Source: Bacteroidales bacterium
GTDB lineage: Bacteria > Bacteroidota > Bacteroidia > Bacteroidales > 4484-276
Assembly: GCA_035647615.1 (NCBI GenBank)
Contig: DASRND010000012.1
Location: 1 to 60,116, forward strand
Reading direction: 5' to 3'
DNA length: 60,116 nucleotides
Shown: piece by piece, positions 9,209-17,257 of the stretch
How the letters are laid out: each line of letters opens with the position of its first letter
How positions within the stretch are numbered: position 1 is the first letter of the stretch
Made by a program: the position numbers and the translations under genes
The notes under the pieces: generated by a model
What the model saw: the letters and a program-made list of their open reading frames with translations, nothing else
The model's database searches: none
What the model was told of the DNA's origin: nothing

Positions 9209-10003
9209 ATGAAAAAGAATTTTCCCACCAATCCCGAATATGTCCGGCCCAAGAAAAGCCTGGGACAACATTTTCTGGCCGACGACAACATTGCGCATAA
9301 AATTACCGACAGCCTCACCCTGCGCGACCAGGTGCTGGAGATAGGCCCGGGGACGGGCGTTCTCACCAAGTTTTTGATGGGAAATGTTCAGCAGCTAAAA
9401 GTTATCGAAATCGACCGGCAGTCGGTGGCCTGGCTCCATGAGCATTACGCGTCGCTGGGCGACAACATCATCGAAGGCGATTTTCTGAAAACCGATCTCA
9501 GCACCATCTTCCCTGGCGAATATTCTATCATCGGCAACTTCCCCTACAACATTTCGAGTCAGATATTTTTCCGCGTTTTGCAATACCGCAGCCAGATACC
9601 GCAAGTGGTGGGAATGATACAAAAAGAAGTGGCCGAGCGTCTGGCAGCACCGCCGGGCAACAAAACCTACGGCATCATGACGGTGCTGCTGGGGGCTTTT
9701 TACGATATAGAATATCTTTTTACCGTGAACGAAACAGTTTTTATCCCGCCTCCACGTGTCAAATCAGCGGTGATCCGATTCAATCGAAAAAAGGATTTTG
9801 TCTTAGGATGCGATGAGAAGCTGTTTTTTGAAGTTGTAAAAACATCTTTTAACCAACGGCGAAAAACATTGCGCAATTCCCTACGCGGGATTTGGACCGG
9901 ACATCTCGATGCGGCAGAACACGACATTTTTACCAAACGTCCGGAGCAGCTAAACCTTGAAGAGTTTGTAATGCTTACGCGGATGCTTACAAAGGAAAAA
10001 TAG
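9209..10003 (+). CDS. rsmA: 16S rRNA A1518/A1519 dimethyltransferase (KsgA)
   Basis: 264 residues, the normal size. The family's N-terminal signature RPKKSLGQHFLADDNIAHKI is followed by the SAM site VLEIGPGTGVLT, the acidic KVIEIDR, and the catalytic NFPYN motif. The C-terminal helical domain (FNQRRKTLRNSLRG) is intact. The enzyme dimethylates two adenosines in the 3' hairpin of 16S rRNA late in small-subunit assembly. It is almost fused to the preceding TPR gene. Confidence 0.97.
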   Translation: MKKNFPTNPEYVRPKKSLGQHFLADDNIAHKITDSLTLRDQVLEIGPGTGVLTKFLMGNVQQLKVIEIDRQSVAWLHEHYASLGDNIIEGDFLKTDLSTIFPGEYSIIGNFPYNISSQIFFRVLQYRSQIPQVVGMIQKEVAERLAAPPGNKTYGIMTVLLGAFYDIEYLFTVNETVFIPPPRVKSAVIRFNRKKDFVLGCDEKLFFEVVKTSFNQRRKTLRNSLRGIWTGHLDAAEHDIFTKRPEQLNLEEFVMLTRMLTKEK

Positions 10004-10120
10004 AACCCAGTTTTAGCCTTACAGAATTCTCAGATGTTTATGGGCTAAACTCCAAAATTCAAAAAAACAAAATTCCCCGAATAATCCTGGCTTTATTAAT
10101 TGAAAAACCCTTCCGGAATT

Positions 10121-11521
10121 TTAAAACGGCGAAGGAAAGGTAACCACACAATCTTCGCTTACGCGGATATAATAGGCTTTGCCGGGCAGCAGCGTGGTAA
10201 GGGTATAAATGTTTTGCGAAGGCTGGTAAACTTTATTACCCCCTACTTCGTGCACCACATCAATAACCTCATCCAGATCGCGAAATACCACAAATGTGCT
10301 GGCCTGCACCGAACTCAGCACCGGCATCACATTCCAACCTTGCTGCAGGAACACCGTCTGCGATATTTCAAACATTCCGCCAACTTTTATCTTAAAAGAT
10401 TCTTTGGCTTTGATGATATAGCCATCAAAAGTATTCCAGTTTTCGAGGGTGTTGATTTGTTGGTCGGGATAGAACATGCGCCCATGTAGGTCGAATATCA
10501 CCTCGATATGCTGCGCTGTAGTGTCGAAAATCTCAGTTAGTTCATCTTTGAAGGGAAGCACAAAAGTGGAGAGGCCACTCCATCCTTCCGGTATGGTGAT
10601 GGTGTGCTGCATATTGTAAGGAAAGATAATGAGCTTTACAGGAACATTTACAACCGGCATGCTGGCGTCATTGCTCAGAATATGAAAATTGCGCTGATGA
10701 TTGCCTATGGTGAAAACGCCGGAGTTGAAGAGTAAATCGACAGGCTTGGTTTGTCCGGGAGGCACTGCTGCTGCACTGGGCGTCGCGGTAAGCCAGATAT
10801 CTCCGGGCAATAGCTGTAGCGTATCGGTGAGGGTGTGTGGCTCGCCACCATGGATGTCGCCACTGATGGTGTACACCAGATTAAGTGGAGCATTGAGATT
10901 GGCATCGAAGGTGAGGCCTACAATAGAAACTGCAGTTTCGCCGGGCAGAATATTACCATCCCCGCCATTGGCATCATTCCAATTCACTATCACCCCGTTG
11001 CCTGTGACGCCATTGTAAACTAAAGGCCCCAGGCTTCCGCCGGTAAAGTTGGAAGCATAGTTAATCGTAACTCCCGCCGGAAAATCGATCACCAGCGTGT
11101 CAAGCCATTCGTTGTCGGGACTGCCATTGGTAAGCTCAAAAACGAAATCAGTGGTTTCGCCGGGAATGTATCCCTGCGGCTGACAGGAAAGGGTTGATCC
11201 CTGAATGCTACGGGGAGAGCCATTTGCAACTCGATTTATTTTATCCGGATTGGTATCGATGTTAAAGAAAAGCGTGTCGGTACCTGTATTGGAGATCAAC
11301 AGCTGCCGATGGGCCAATGTGTCCGGTTTCATTACTAAATAAAATGAATCGGGCTGTATCTCGATTTGGGGATAAAGCGTGTCGGTGAGCGCTAATATTT
11401 TTTGCTGTGGAGGCACCTCATGCTTCACAAAACCAAATGTTAGAACTGGTGCTGCAAAACCAAACATCAGCAGGCAAAGCCATCTAAAATGAGAGTATGT
11501 TCTTTTGATATTGCTGTTCAT
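10121..11521 (-). CDS. Secreted Bacteroidota protein, function unknown
   Basis: 466 residues with a basic N-terminus and a hydrophobic signal segment (WLCLLMFGFAAPVLTFGF). The middle part (about 100-330) has beta-rich, Ig-like text (ITVNYASNFTGG-type strands, NILPGETAVSIVGL, LLPGDIWLTATPS). The C-terminal 130 residues contain EGWSGLSTFVLPF and LQQGWNVMPVL, which resemble a duplicated segment found in Bacteroidota exoproteins. It has no YPNP-type sorting domain and ends simply in VVTFPSPF, so it may be exported by Sec only, or the C-terminus may be lost. No catalytic motif was recognised. Confidence 0.7.
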   Translation of the reverse strand: MNSNIKRTYSHFRWLCLLMFGFAAPVLTFGFVKHEVPPQQKILALTDTLYPQIEIQPDSFYLVMKPDTLAHRQLLISNTGTDTLFFNIDTNPDKINRVANGSPRSIQGSTLSCQPQGYIPGETTDFVFELTNGSPDNEWLDTLVIDFPAGVTINYASNFTGGSLGPLVYNGVTGNGVIVNWNDANGGDGNILPGETAVSIVGLTFDANLNAPLNLVYTISGDIHGGEPHTLTDTLQLLPGDIWLTATPSAAAVPPGQTKPVDLLFNSGVFTIGNHQRNFHILSNDASMPVVNVPVKLIIFPYNMQHTITIPEGWSGLSTFVLPFKDELTEIFDTTAQHIEVIFDLHGRMFYPDQQINTLENWNTFDGYIIKAKESFKIKVGGMFEISQTVFLQQGWNVMPVLSSVQASTFVVFRDLDEVIDVVHEVGGNKVYQPSQNIYTLTTLLPGKAYYIRVSEDCVVTFPSPF

Positions 11522-11561
11522 TACACCTTATTATATTGGGGTACAAAAATTTATGCTGTTG

Positions 11562-11569
11562 CAAAGATA
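11562..11569 (-). promoter_or_regulatory. Putative -7 element upstream of the 10121-11521 gene
   Basis: On the minus strand TATCTTTG matches the TAnnTTTG consensus about 40 bp before the start codon. No good -33 TTTG is seen; the promoter overlaps the end of the upstream gene. Confidence 0.5.
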
Positions 11570-11576
11570 ATCAGAA

Positions 11577-12671
11577 TCAGGAATTTCTGTGCCAGATGAG
11601 AATTTCTGTGGCGCCATAGCCAAAGTCTTTCATAGAAGCATCGCGCGTTTTCACGTTGTCGTAGGCTTTGAGTATCTCCATAATTTTTAGTTTAAGGATA
11701 CCGTCGCCAACGCCATGGATAAAAGTGACTTTGGTAAGATAATTTTTGATGGCACCCTCAAGGCACCTCACAAAATAATTGAGCTGGAAGTTAAGCATCT
11801 CCTGGTTGCTCATTTTGGAATAGTCGTCTGTAAGTTCGCCGATATGGAGGTCAACCACAGCCTCACGTGGGCCGGTTTTGTGCTTGTCGATGGTTTCTTT
11901 GGGCTCCTGTGGTTTGGCGTTTTGCATACTAATCTCTTCATCTTGCTTTTCGTCCTCCGATCTCTCGGCCACAGACTTCTGAGTAGCTATCTCATTTACA
12001 AGAAATAGAAAAGCTTTCTCTTGCAGAAATGACGAATCGATGTAAACATTTTCGCGATACAGACGTGTCGGCTTAAAGCTAAAAGTGCTGTTGACGGGTG
12101 CCAGCACCGAATCGGACAGCTCTTTGTGATACAACGCCTGAATTATCCCATAGGTCCAGCGCTCAATCTCTTCGCGATGGATGGAAGCCAGCAGCAGACG
12201 GCTATCGGGCGGGATGGCGTCGTAGTCGCGGCCTTCCCAGGCACCATTCTCTTTGCGCAAAAACAAACTAAACAGCACCTCGTACCCGGTAAAGTTTACC
12301 AGATAAACATCGATAAGCCCCGTTAGCAACCAGCGCTGATCCTGCGGAACATAGGCCAGATAAAGACCTTTTTTATCGTCGCCTTTGGCTTTGAAAACGC
12401 GTAGTTTTTCAATCCGGCCATCAAAATAAACGGGATCTTTTTTTTCGGGTTCGGGAGGGGGCGCTGCCGTTCGCGAAGAAGCATAGAAATCGCCAGGCTT
12501 CCGCTCAAAGTTCCCCATGTCGTTGGCGAGCACCAGCTCGTTGGCAAGCGTGGGAATCTCAAAACCATCTTCAATCTGGATATTTACCAGGCTGGCGCTA
12601 ATTATTTTGGTTACGATGCCGCCACCGTTATCATTGAGGAAATTTACCTTGTCTCCTATCTTAAATTTCAT
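11577..12671 (-). CDS. DUF2027 and Smr-domain protein
   Basis: 364 residues. The N-terminus (KFKIGDKVNFLNDNGGGIVTKI) is the small beta-barrel DUF2027 start, followed by the DUF2027 core at about 90-230. The last 80 residues are an Smr domain with DLHIGEL and HGVGDGILK, the DxH and HGxGxG motifs found in MutS2-type nicking domains and in RNA-binding Smr proteins. A charged low-complexity linker (about 235-280) joins them. The architecture is restricted to Bacteroidota; its substrate is not established. Confidence 0.88.
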   Translation of the reverse strand: MKFKIGDKVNFLNDNGGGIVTKIISASLVNIQIEDGFEIPTLANELVLANDMGNFERKPGDFYASSRTAAPPPEPEKKDPVYFDGRIEKLRVFKAKGDDKKGLYLAYVPQDQRWLLTGLIDVYLVNFTGYEVLFSLFLRKENGAWEGRDYDAIPPDSRLLLASIHREEIERWTYGIIQALYHKELSDSVLAPVNSTFSFKPTRLYRENVYIDSSFLQEKAFLFLVNEIATQKSVAERSEDEKQDEEISMQNAKPQEPKETIDKHKTGPREAVVDLHIGELTDDYSKMSNQEMLNFQLNYFVRCLEGAIKNYLTKVTFIHGVGDGILKLKIMEILKAYDNVKTRDASMKDFGYGATEILIWHRNS

Positions 12672-12689
12672 AGTTGTCTTTATTTTTTA

Positions 12690-12697
12690 CAAAAGTA
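12690..12697 (-). promoter_or_regulatory. Putative -7 element of the DUF2027-Smr gene
   Basis: Minus-strand TACTTTTG, a full TAnnTTTG match, about 20 bp before the ATG. A -33 box is not obvious because the repeat at 12706 begins there. Confidence 0.5.
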
Positions 12698-12705
12698 CGG
12701 AAATG

Positions 12706-12840
12706 TTTGTTGTTCCCCTCGACTTGGTTCGGCTTGGTTCGGCTTGGTTCGACTACGCTCACCAACCAACGCTCACCAACCAACGCTCACCAACCAACGC
12801 TCACCAGCCGACGCTCAGGGCGAGTGTTGTTTGTTGTTAA
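12706..12840. repeat. Dispersed CTTCGAC / CTCAG repeat, copy 2, internally expanded
   Basis: Opens with GTTTGTTGTTCCCCTCGAC and closes with GGGCGAGTGTTGTTTGTTG. Between these are tandem copies of a 10-bp unit (GGCTTGGTTC) and of a 14-bp unit (GCTCACCAACCAAC, about four copies). Copies 1 and 4 share both edges with other inserts. Short plus-strand reading frames here are artefacts of the repeat. Confidence 0.75.
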
Positions 12841-12848
12841 GGCGTTCG

Positions 12849-12867
12849 GCTTAGGCTGCGCCTAAGC
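12849..12867. repeat. Short perfect hairpin
   Basis: GCTTAGGC, a TGC loop and GCCTAAGC form a perfect 8-bp stem. It resembles the core of the stem in the elements at 28897 and 38800 and could be a remnant of one. Confidence 0.5.
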
Positions 12868-12890
12868 TGAATCTATTTTTGCAGGCTTGG

Positions 12891-13026
12891 CTTGCTTTTT
12901 TAATCGTGTGACTTCATTCCATCAACAGGCAAAGCCTATAAAAATAGCACGGACGAAGCATAGCCTCGTCCAAACACGACGACGCGGGTGGCCTTTCGCC
13001 CTGTTCTTTACACCTTGCGCCATGCG
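12891..13026 (+). repeat. ~130-bp direct repeat, copy A (left edge of metal island)
   Basis: Aligns over its length with 25084-25208: shared words are TTTAATCGTGT, ACTTCATTCCATCAACAGGC, CCAAACACGACG and the 3' TGCGCCA. It contains two potential hairpins (AGGC-AAA-GCCT, and GGACGA...TCGTCC). A partial third copy is at 35083. Confidence 0.8.
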
Positions 13027-13283
13027 ACCTACTGAAACCTGAGAGAATAAAAGTCAGGCATTCCAAATGAAATTTTTCTAAATTTGCCATGCAAATAAAT
13101 ACCTCATCAAATGCAGGCTCCTGCCCTCACATTGGCTAATGACATGCACCGCGAAACATCGATGGTGCGCAAGAACTTTGAGCGAGAACGCGGGCTAAAT
13201 GGAAAGCCATCATTTGGACATGAGAATTCGAACCTACCGGAAATTTACACGGACGCATCCAGGAATGAAACAAGAAATTTTAT

Positions 13284-13314
13284 CTTGTCCTTTAAACGAC
13301 TTCGGCTAAATTTG
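13284..13314 (+). promoter_or_regulatory. Putative promoter upstream of the redoxin gene
   Basis: CTTG (13284-13287) and TAAATTTG (13307-13314), 19 bp apart, fit the phylum's promoter consensus. The predicted transcript would open with the hairpin at 13313-13365. Confidence 0.45.
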
Positions 13315-13365
13315 CAAAAGGTACACATACACGTCCATAATGGCTGTGTAAGTGTATCTTTTGCA
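13313..13365. repeat. Long imperfect palindrome, 20-bp arms
   Basis: Arms 13313-13332 and 13346-13365 pair at 18 of 20 positions around a 13-nt loop. It could be a regulatory hairpin in the leader or part of a recombination site. Confidence 0.6.
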
Positions 13366-13408
13366 CAGCGTAATGAAGAAATAAACGTAATATTACGCTT
13401 ACAGAGAT

Positions 13409-13418
13409 GTTGCCAGCA
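13409..13418 (+). repeat. Cassette-like start core (GTTGCCAGCA)
   Basis: This sequence is the exact reverse complement of the left core (14256-14265) of the palindromic site after the redoxin gene. That is the relation between the start of an integrated integron cassette and the R'' box of its own attC. Confidence 0.5.
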
Positions 13419-13462
13419 ATTTGAAAAACCTCGAAATCTAATTTAAAATTAATGAAAAAACT

Positions 13463-14251
13463 ATGAGAAAAATACTTTTTTTGATTTTCACCTTATATGG
13501 TTTTACCCTTTTTGCACAAGAAAAGGAAATAAAAAAACCTGAATACGTAATCATCGCCAATAATGAAATTATAACAAAAGAGAAACTTGGTGAATTAGAA
13601 GAGCAAGGCCTAGTTAAGGTTATGAATAAAGGAGTAACCGAAGACGAGCGAAATAAACTTGTAGAAAAATTTGGCGACAAAATTGGGGATCGAGAATTTA
13701 TAATCAGGATAGATTTATTTACCGAAAAAGAAAAAGCAGAACGTCAAAATGAAATACCCTCAGATAATGAAAAAACAATTACAGGAAAAAATAGTAATGA
13801 TGAATTACATATAAAAATTAATGATTCTGCAAGTGAATTTACAGTCCAAATGCTTGATGGGAAAAAAATTAATCTTTCGGATTTAAAAGGTAAAGTAGTT
13901 CTAATAAATTATTGGGCTACTTGGTGTGCACCTTGCCTAATGGAATTTGCAGAATTTCCAGAAAAGATTCTTGAACCTTATAAAAATGAAGATTTTATTT
14001 TAATAGCTATATCTATTGGAGAAAGCAAAGAAAAAGTGGAACAGAAAATGCATAATATGAAAAAATACGGCGTTGACTTCAATGTAGGTATTGACCCAAA
14101 AAAAGAGATTTGGGTTAAATATGCTACTGGAGCTATTCCAAAAAGTTTTTTAATTGACAAAAACGGAATTATAAAATATATTTCAATAGGAAATGCAGAT
14201 GGAAATGTTGATAAATTAGCAACTGAAATTAGAAAATTGCTTGAGGAATAA
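13463..14251 (+). CDS. TlpA-like periplasmic thioredoxin-fold protein
   Basis: 262 residues with a signal peptide (MRKILFLIFTLYGFTLFAQ). Residues 20-110 are a lysine/glutamate-rich region of unknown fold. The C-terminal domain (about 120-262) is a thioredoxin fold with active site WCAPC at 154-158 (NYWATWCAPCLMEF) and the cis-proline region AIPKSFLIDKNG. Family members are extracytoplasmic thiol reductases, often serving cytochrome or metal-protein maturation. An ATG just upstream (13452) stops after four codons, so 13463 is the start. The gene is AT-rich and sits alone between a cassette-like core and an attC-like palindrome. Confidence 0.88.
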   Translation: MRKILFLIFTLYGFTLFAQEKEIKKPEYVIIANNEIITKEKLGELEEQGLVKVMNKGVTEDERNKLVEKFGDKIGDREFIIRIDLFTEKEKAERQNEIPSDNEKTITGKNSNDELHIKINDSASEFTVQMLDGKKINLSDLKGKVVLINYWATWCAPCLMEFAEFPEKILEPYKNEDFILIAISIGESKEKVEQKMHNMKKYGVDFNVGIDPKKEIWVKYATGAIPKSFLIDKNGIIKYISIGNADGNVDKLATEIRKLLEE

Positions 14252-14255
14252 AAAC

Positions 14256-14391
14256 TGCTGGCAACAAGCTATATAAAAAATTGGGGCTTAATTGGTTAGC
14301 AAAGTGAAGTACCTCGCATCAAGTTCCGAGCAACTTGAAAGCGCGGAGCGCCGAAATCCCCAACATTTTCATATAGCTGTCCGTTATGGGC
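14256..14391 (+). repeat. attC-like palindromic site A
   Basis: Left core TGCTGGCAAC (14256-14265), one A, arm AGCTATAT (14267-14274), inner arm ATTGGGG; then a 70-bp centre with its own hairpin; then CCCCAA, arm ATATAGCT (14371-14378), a 4-nt spacer and right core GTTATGGGC (14383-14391). Its layout (AAC-ending core, outer and inner arms, GTT-starting core, about 130 bp) matches that of integron attC sites, though the boxes do not match the class 1 RYYYAAC/GTTRRRY consensus exactly. The inner and central parts are related in sequence to the site at 53272. Confidence 0.55.
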
Positions 14392-14543
14392 AAGTGTAAA
14401 AAGAAACAAACAAACAGACAATTTGCTACAGAAGGACAGAAAAAGAAAAACAATGCTGATATCCCAGCCAACATAAAGGCATTTTTCATATAAATTTATG
14501 GGCTTTTTAACAACACTTGAAAAATATTTACTACTTTTAAAAA

Positions 14544-14903
14544 ATGAATAAACAAACATACCTTTTAGCAGAAGAAAAATTGTTCAGACATTTGGACAGA
14601 GACAACACAAATAATGAAAAGGAAAATTTATTAAAGATTTTTGTTTCTGATAATTTTTCCCATCTGTATGTTCATACTGAATACAGTAAACTTGGTGGCA
14701 CCATTCGTCTTATTGATCTCTTCAAGAAGGCCAAAGAATATACAATGCCAGCCATTGCCATCACGGATCACAGCAACATGTTCGGCGCAATAGATTTTTA
14801 TAAACAGGCCAATGGCATCAAACCCATTATTGGTTGCGAACTCTACGTTGAACTGCGTAGTCGTTTTGTTAAGATACCATCCAACATTAATTTTGAGTTT
14901 TAA
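14544..14903 (+). pseudogene. DNA polymerase III alpha (DnaE) PHP-domain fragment
   Basis: Residues 38-102 match the opening of the DnaE PHP domain (SHLYVHTEYSKLGG, then AITDHSNMFGAIDFYKQ and GIKPIIGCELYV). In the usual HLHVHTEYS motif the second metal-ligand His is replaced by Tyr. DnaE proteins exceed 1000 residues; here similarity stops after about 65 and 17 unrelated residues lead to a stop. The first 37 residues are also not DnaE-like. The piece is therefore a remnant, although an expressed 119-residue product cannot be excluded. It lies 18 bp before the P-type ATPase gene, where base composition changes sharply. Confidence 0.8.
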
Positions 14904-14921
14904 ATACAGAAAGAGAAAGTT

Positions 14922-16754
14922 ATGTCACCAAAAAAATTCATCATAAGAACGGTCATCGCCCTGATCGCAGTTCTCTGTTTAGCCCTTGACGTATGGATAG
15001 CATTTCCCCCTGTTAAATACCTGGGTTTAATCTTCTACTTTGTCTGCTTTGCAATGTATCTCAAGGAATTATACCTTGCTCTTTTCAAGATGCGAAAGGT
15101 CACAGCAGACCTTCTTGTTGTAACAGTTATGATAGTTTCCCTTGCGGCGAACCAGCCGTTGAGCGGCGCTCTTGTGGCATGGTTTATAAGCATGGGCCTT
15201 GCCATCTCCTTTACTATCATGCAGCGAACCAATCGTAAGATATCAGCCCTCACCAGCAAGACCACAAAGCCTGTGAGGGTTTTAAGAGACGGGGCCATGG
15301 TCGAGCTTTCCATTGACAAGGTCGTTGCAGGAGATGTGGTCATAGTTCCCCAAGGGGAGATGATTCCCGTTGATGGTAAGATTCTGGAAGGTAGCTCGTC
15401 GGTTGACGAGTCCGTTATAACAGGAGAACCCTTTCCGATATTCAAGCAGGTTGGAGATTCTGTAACCTCGGGTTCCATAGCGGTTTCCTCCCAGCTAAAG
15501 GTCAAGGCGGAAAAGGAAGGGAACAAGGGATTCCTCCAAGTAATGGCGAAAGAAATTGAGGCCTCGCTCAAGGTCAAGCCAACGATCCATCGCAAGGCAG
15601 ATACTATCGTTCAATTCTTCATCGCCGGCGTGGTTCTATATGCCCTGGGGGTGCTCGTAGTAACTGGATTTATCACGGGCGACTTTCAAGAAGGTCTCAT
15701 GCGCATGGCTACGGTGACGGCTGTTGCCTGTCCCTGCGCCTGGGCGCTATCTGTTCCAACGGCCTTTGCCGCCGCCATTGGTGGTCTTAGCAGTCGGGGA
15801 ATCCTTGTGCGGGGTGGTACGCCTCTTGAAATTGCCGGTCAGGCTGTGAACGTTATGCTTGACAAGACCGGAACGGTAACCCTGGCAGAACCTAAGGTGG
15901 CAGAAATCCTGGTCTTTGAAATCGAAAAAGATGAACTCATTCAAATAGCCGCTTCGGTTGAAGCAGGCTTTAATCACCCGATTGCCAATGCCATCGTCTC
16001 CTATGCATCGAAGAACAAGATTCAGCCCTTATCGGCAGAGGTGTCCGAATATCTCCCGGGCCTTGGCATACGCACCACGGTAAACGGCCGAAAAGTGGAA
16101 CTCGGATCCGCTGAAACCATGGAACAACTCAATATTTCCCTACCACCAAAGGAAGAGTTTAGCGGCCGAGCCACATGGATCGCCATTGACGGCAAAATAG
16201 CCGGAGCCATTATTATCCAAGACGAACTCAGAGAATATGCAACAGATCTTGGAGAAGAACTCCACAAACTAGGAATAAAGAGGGTTGAGATTGCAACCGG
16301 TGACGATGATGAGGCCGAAGCAAAACGGGTGGCCAGCCTGATCAAGGCGGACGGATACAGTTGGGGAATGACACCCGATGAAAAAAAAGCCCGACTGGAA
16401 GAACTTAAAGTCCAAGGTCTTACAATAATGGTCGGCGACGGGGTTAATGATGCCGTATCCCTTGCAGCCGCAGACGTGGGAGTCTCCATCGGACGCACCA
16501 AGGCGGATCTTGCGATCAAATCTTCTGACATAATAGTGATGCGCGATGACGCAACGAGTTTGATCACCATCCTGAAAAAAGGCAAAAAACTCCTTAGAAT
16601 TATCAAAGAAAATTATGCCTGGGCCATAGGATTTAATGCTGTAGGCATTGCCCTTGCTACCGTCGGGGTCATCGATCCCTGGCTTGCGGCCCTGTTTCAC
16701 CACGTAAGCTCGGTGCTGGTGGTCCTTAACTCCTCCCGACTGGTAAGGGGCTAA
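14922..16754 (+). CDS. P1B-type heavy-metal-translocating ATPase
   Basis: 610 residues. It has the P-type actuator motif TGEP (167-170), the P1B transmembrane metal site CPC (270-272), the phosphorylation site DKTGT (314-318), the His-Pro motif (NHPIANAIV near 352) and the hinge MVGDGVND (near 505). It exports a transition metal across the inner membrane; which metal cannot be decided from CPC alone. There is no N-terminal HMA or His-rich metal-binding domain, so it is the short form. The gene is clearly richer in G+C than the AT-rich DNA on both sides, which suggests a different donor, possibly outside the Bacteroidota. It shares a cassette-like segment with the DnaE fragment. Confidence 0.92.
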   Translation: MSPKKFIIRTVIALIAVLCLALDVWIAFPPVKYLGLIFYFVCFAMYLKELYLALFKMRKVTADLLVVTVMIVSLAANQPLSGALVAWFISMGLAISFTIMQRTNRKISALTSKTTKPVRVLRDGAMVELSIDKVVAGDVVIVPQGEMIPVDGKILEGSSSVDESVITGEPFPIFKQVGDSVTSGSIAVSSQLKVKAEKEGNKGFLQVMAKEIEASLKVKPTIHRKADTIVQFFIAGVVLYALGVLVVTGFITGDFQEGLMRMATVTAVACPCAWALSVPTAFAAAIGGLSSRGILVRGGTPLEIAGQAVNVMLDKTGTVTLAEPKVAEILVFEIEKDELIQIAASVEAGFNHPIANAIVSYASKNKIQPLSAEVSEYLPGLGIRTTVNGRKVELGSAETMEQLNISLPPKEEFSGRATWIAIDGKIAGAIIIQDELREYATDLGEELHKLGIKRVEIATGDDDEAEAKRVASLIKADGYSWGMTPDEKKARLEELKVQGLTIMVGDGVNDAVSLAAADVGVSIGRTKADLAIKSSDIIVMRDDATSLITILKKGKKLLRIIKENYAWAIGFNAVGIALATVGVIDPWLAALFHHVSSVLVVLNSSRLVRG

Positions 16755-17053
16755 AAATCAACTTTCGTTGTGTCCGCCAAGACATGTGGGTTATATAAAA
16801 CTCACTTCTAGCCGGTAGGCGGAAACGGGTGTTACCCTTCTCTCATTCTCGCAGCCCATCCGTGGGAAACTCCTGAGGAGTGTATCTGCCCCATGCCAAA
16901 AAGAATTTCAAAATTTTTCTCCCACGCTTAAAAAAAATAAAACACGCAAACACACAGGCTACACAGACAAAAAAGAAAAACGAAGTAGTAATTTGACAAG
17001 TTTAATATGAAAGTGCAATTTGACCCAAACACACGGACAGACAAGAACCGCCA
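16755..17053. other. Intergenic region after the P-type ATPase
   Basis: About 300 bp without a supportable gene between the ATPase stop and the palindromic site at 17054. The stretch 16900-17000 is A-rich. Confidence 0.4.
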
Positions 17054-17189
17054 GCCCATAACAGGCGGTATATTTTATTGCCGAGATAGTGCAGGTTTTA
17101 GCGTTTCTGCATCTAGTAAACTTTCGTGTAACTTGACAGGTCAGTGCTTCGAAATCGGCAACAAAAACATACCGCCAACCGTTGTGTGT
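17054..17189 (+). repeat. attC-like palindromic site D
   Basis: Left core GCCCATAAC (17054-17062), one A, arm GGCGGTAT (17064-17071), inner arm TGCCGA (17079-17084); then TCGGCA (17155-17160), arm ATACCGCC (17169-17176), 4-nt spacer AACC, right core GTTGTGTGT (17181-17189). The core/A/arm ... arm/4 nt/core geometry is the same as in site A. The left core is the exact reverse complement of site A's right core (14383-14391). Confidence 0.6.
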
Positions 17190-17257
17190 AATTCTCCTAT
17201 TCTCCCAACGCACAATTCTACTTCATCTATAAAGCCACAGCAAATTCGGATTTACCT

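Larger units (their letters stand above)
13027..13462. other. Gene-free AT-rich region before the redoxin gene
   Basis: The reading frame at 13111-13446 has no recognisable protein features and runs through a promoter-like site and a long palindrome. I read the stretch as non-coding: it holds the promoter-like site at 13284-13314, the palindrome at 13313-13365 and the cassette-like core at 13409. Confidence 0.5.

Noticed and set aside
12750-12800. CRISPR-like repeat of GCTCACCAACCAAC
   Set aside because: Direct tandem units without unique spacers; part of a dispersed repeat family.
13190-13240. tRNA-like TTCGAA segment
   Set aside because: Only a T-loop-like word (GGTTCGAATTC on the minus strand) is present; acceptor and anticodon stems cannot be formed.
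13111-13446. 111-codon plus-strand reading frame before the redoxin gene
   Set aside because: It runs through a predicted promoter and a long palindrome, has no signal or domain features, and ends across the cassette-like core.
14296-14559. 87-codon minus-strand frame
   Set aside because: Lies over the attC-like palindrome and shows no coding features.
16022-16606. 194-codon minus-strand frame
   Set aside because: Antisense to the P-type ATPase.
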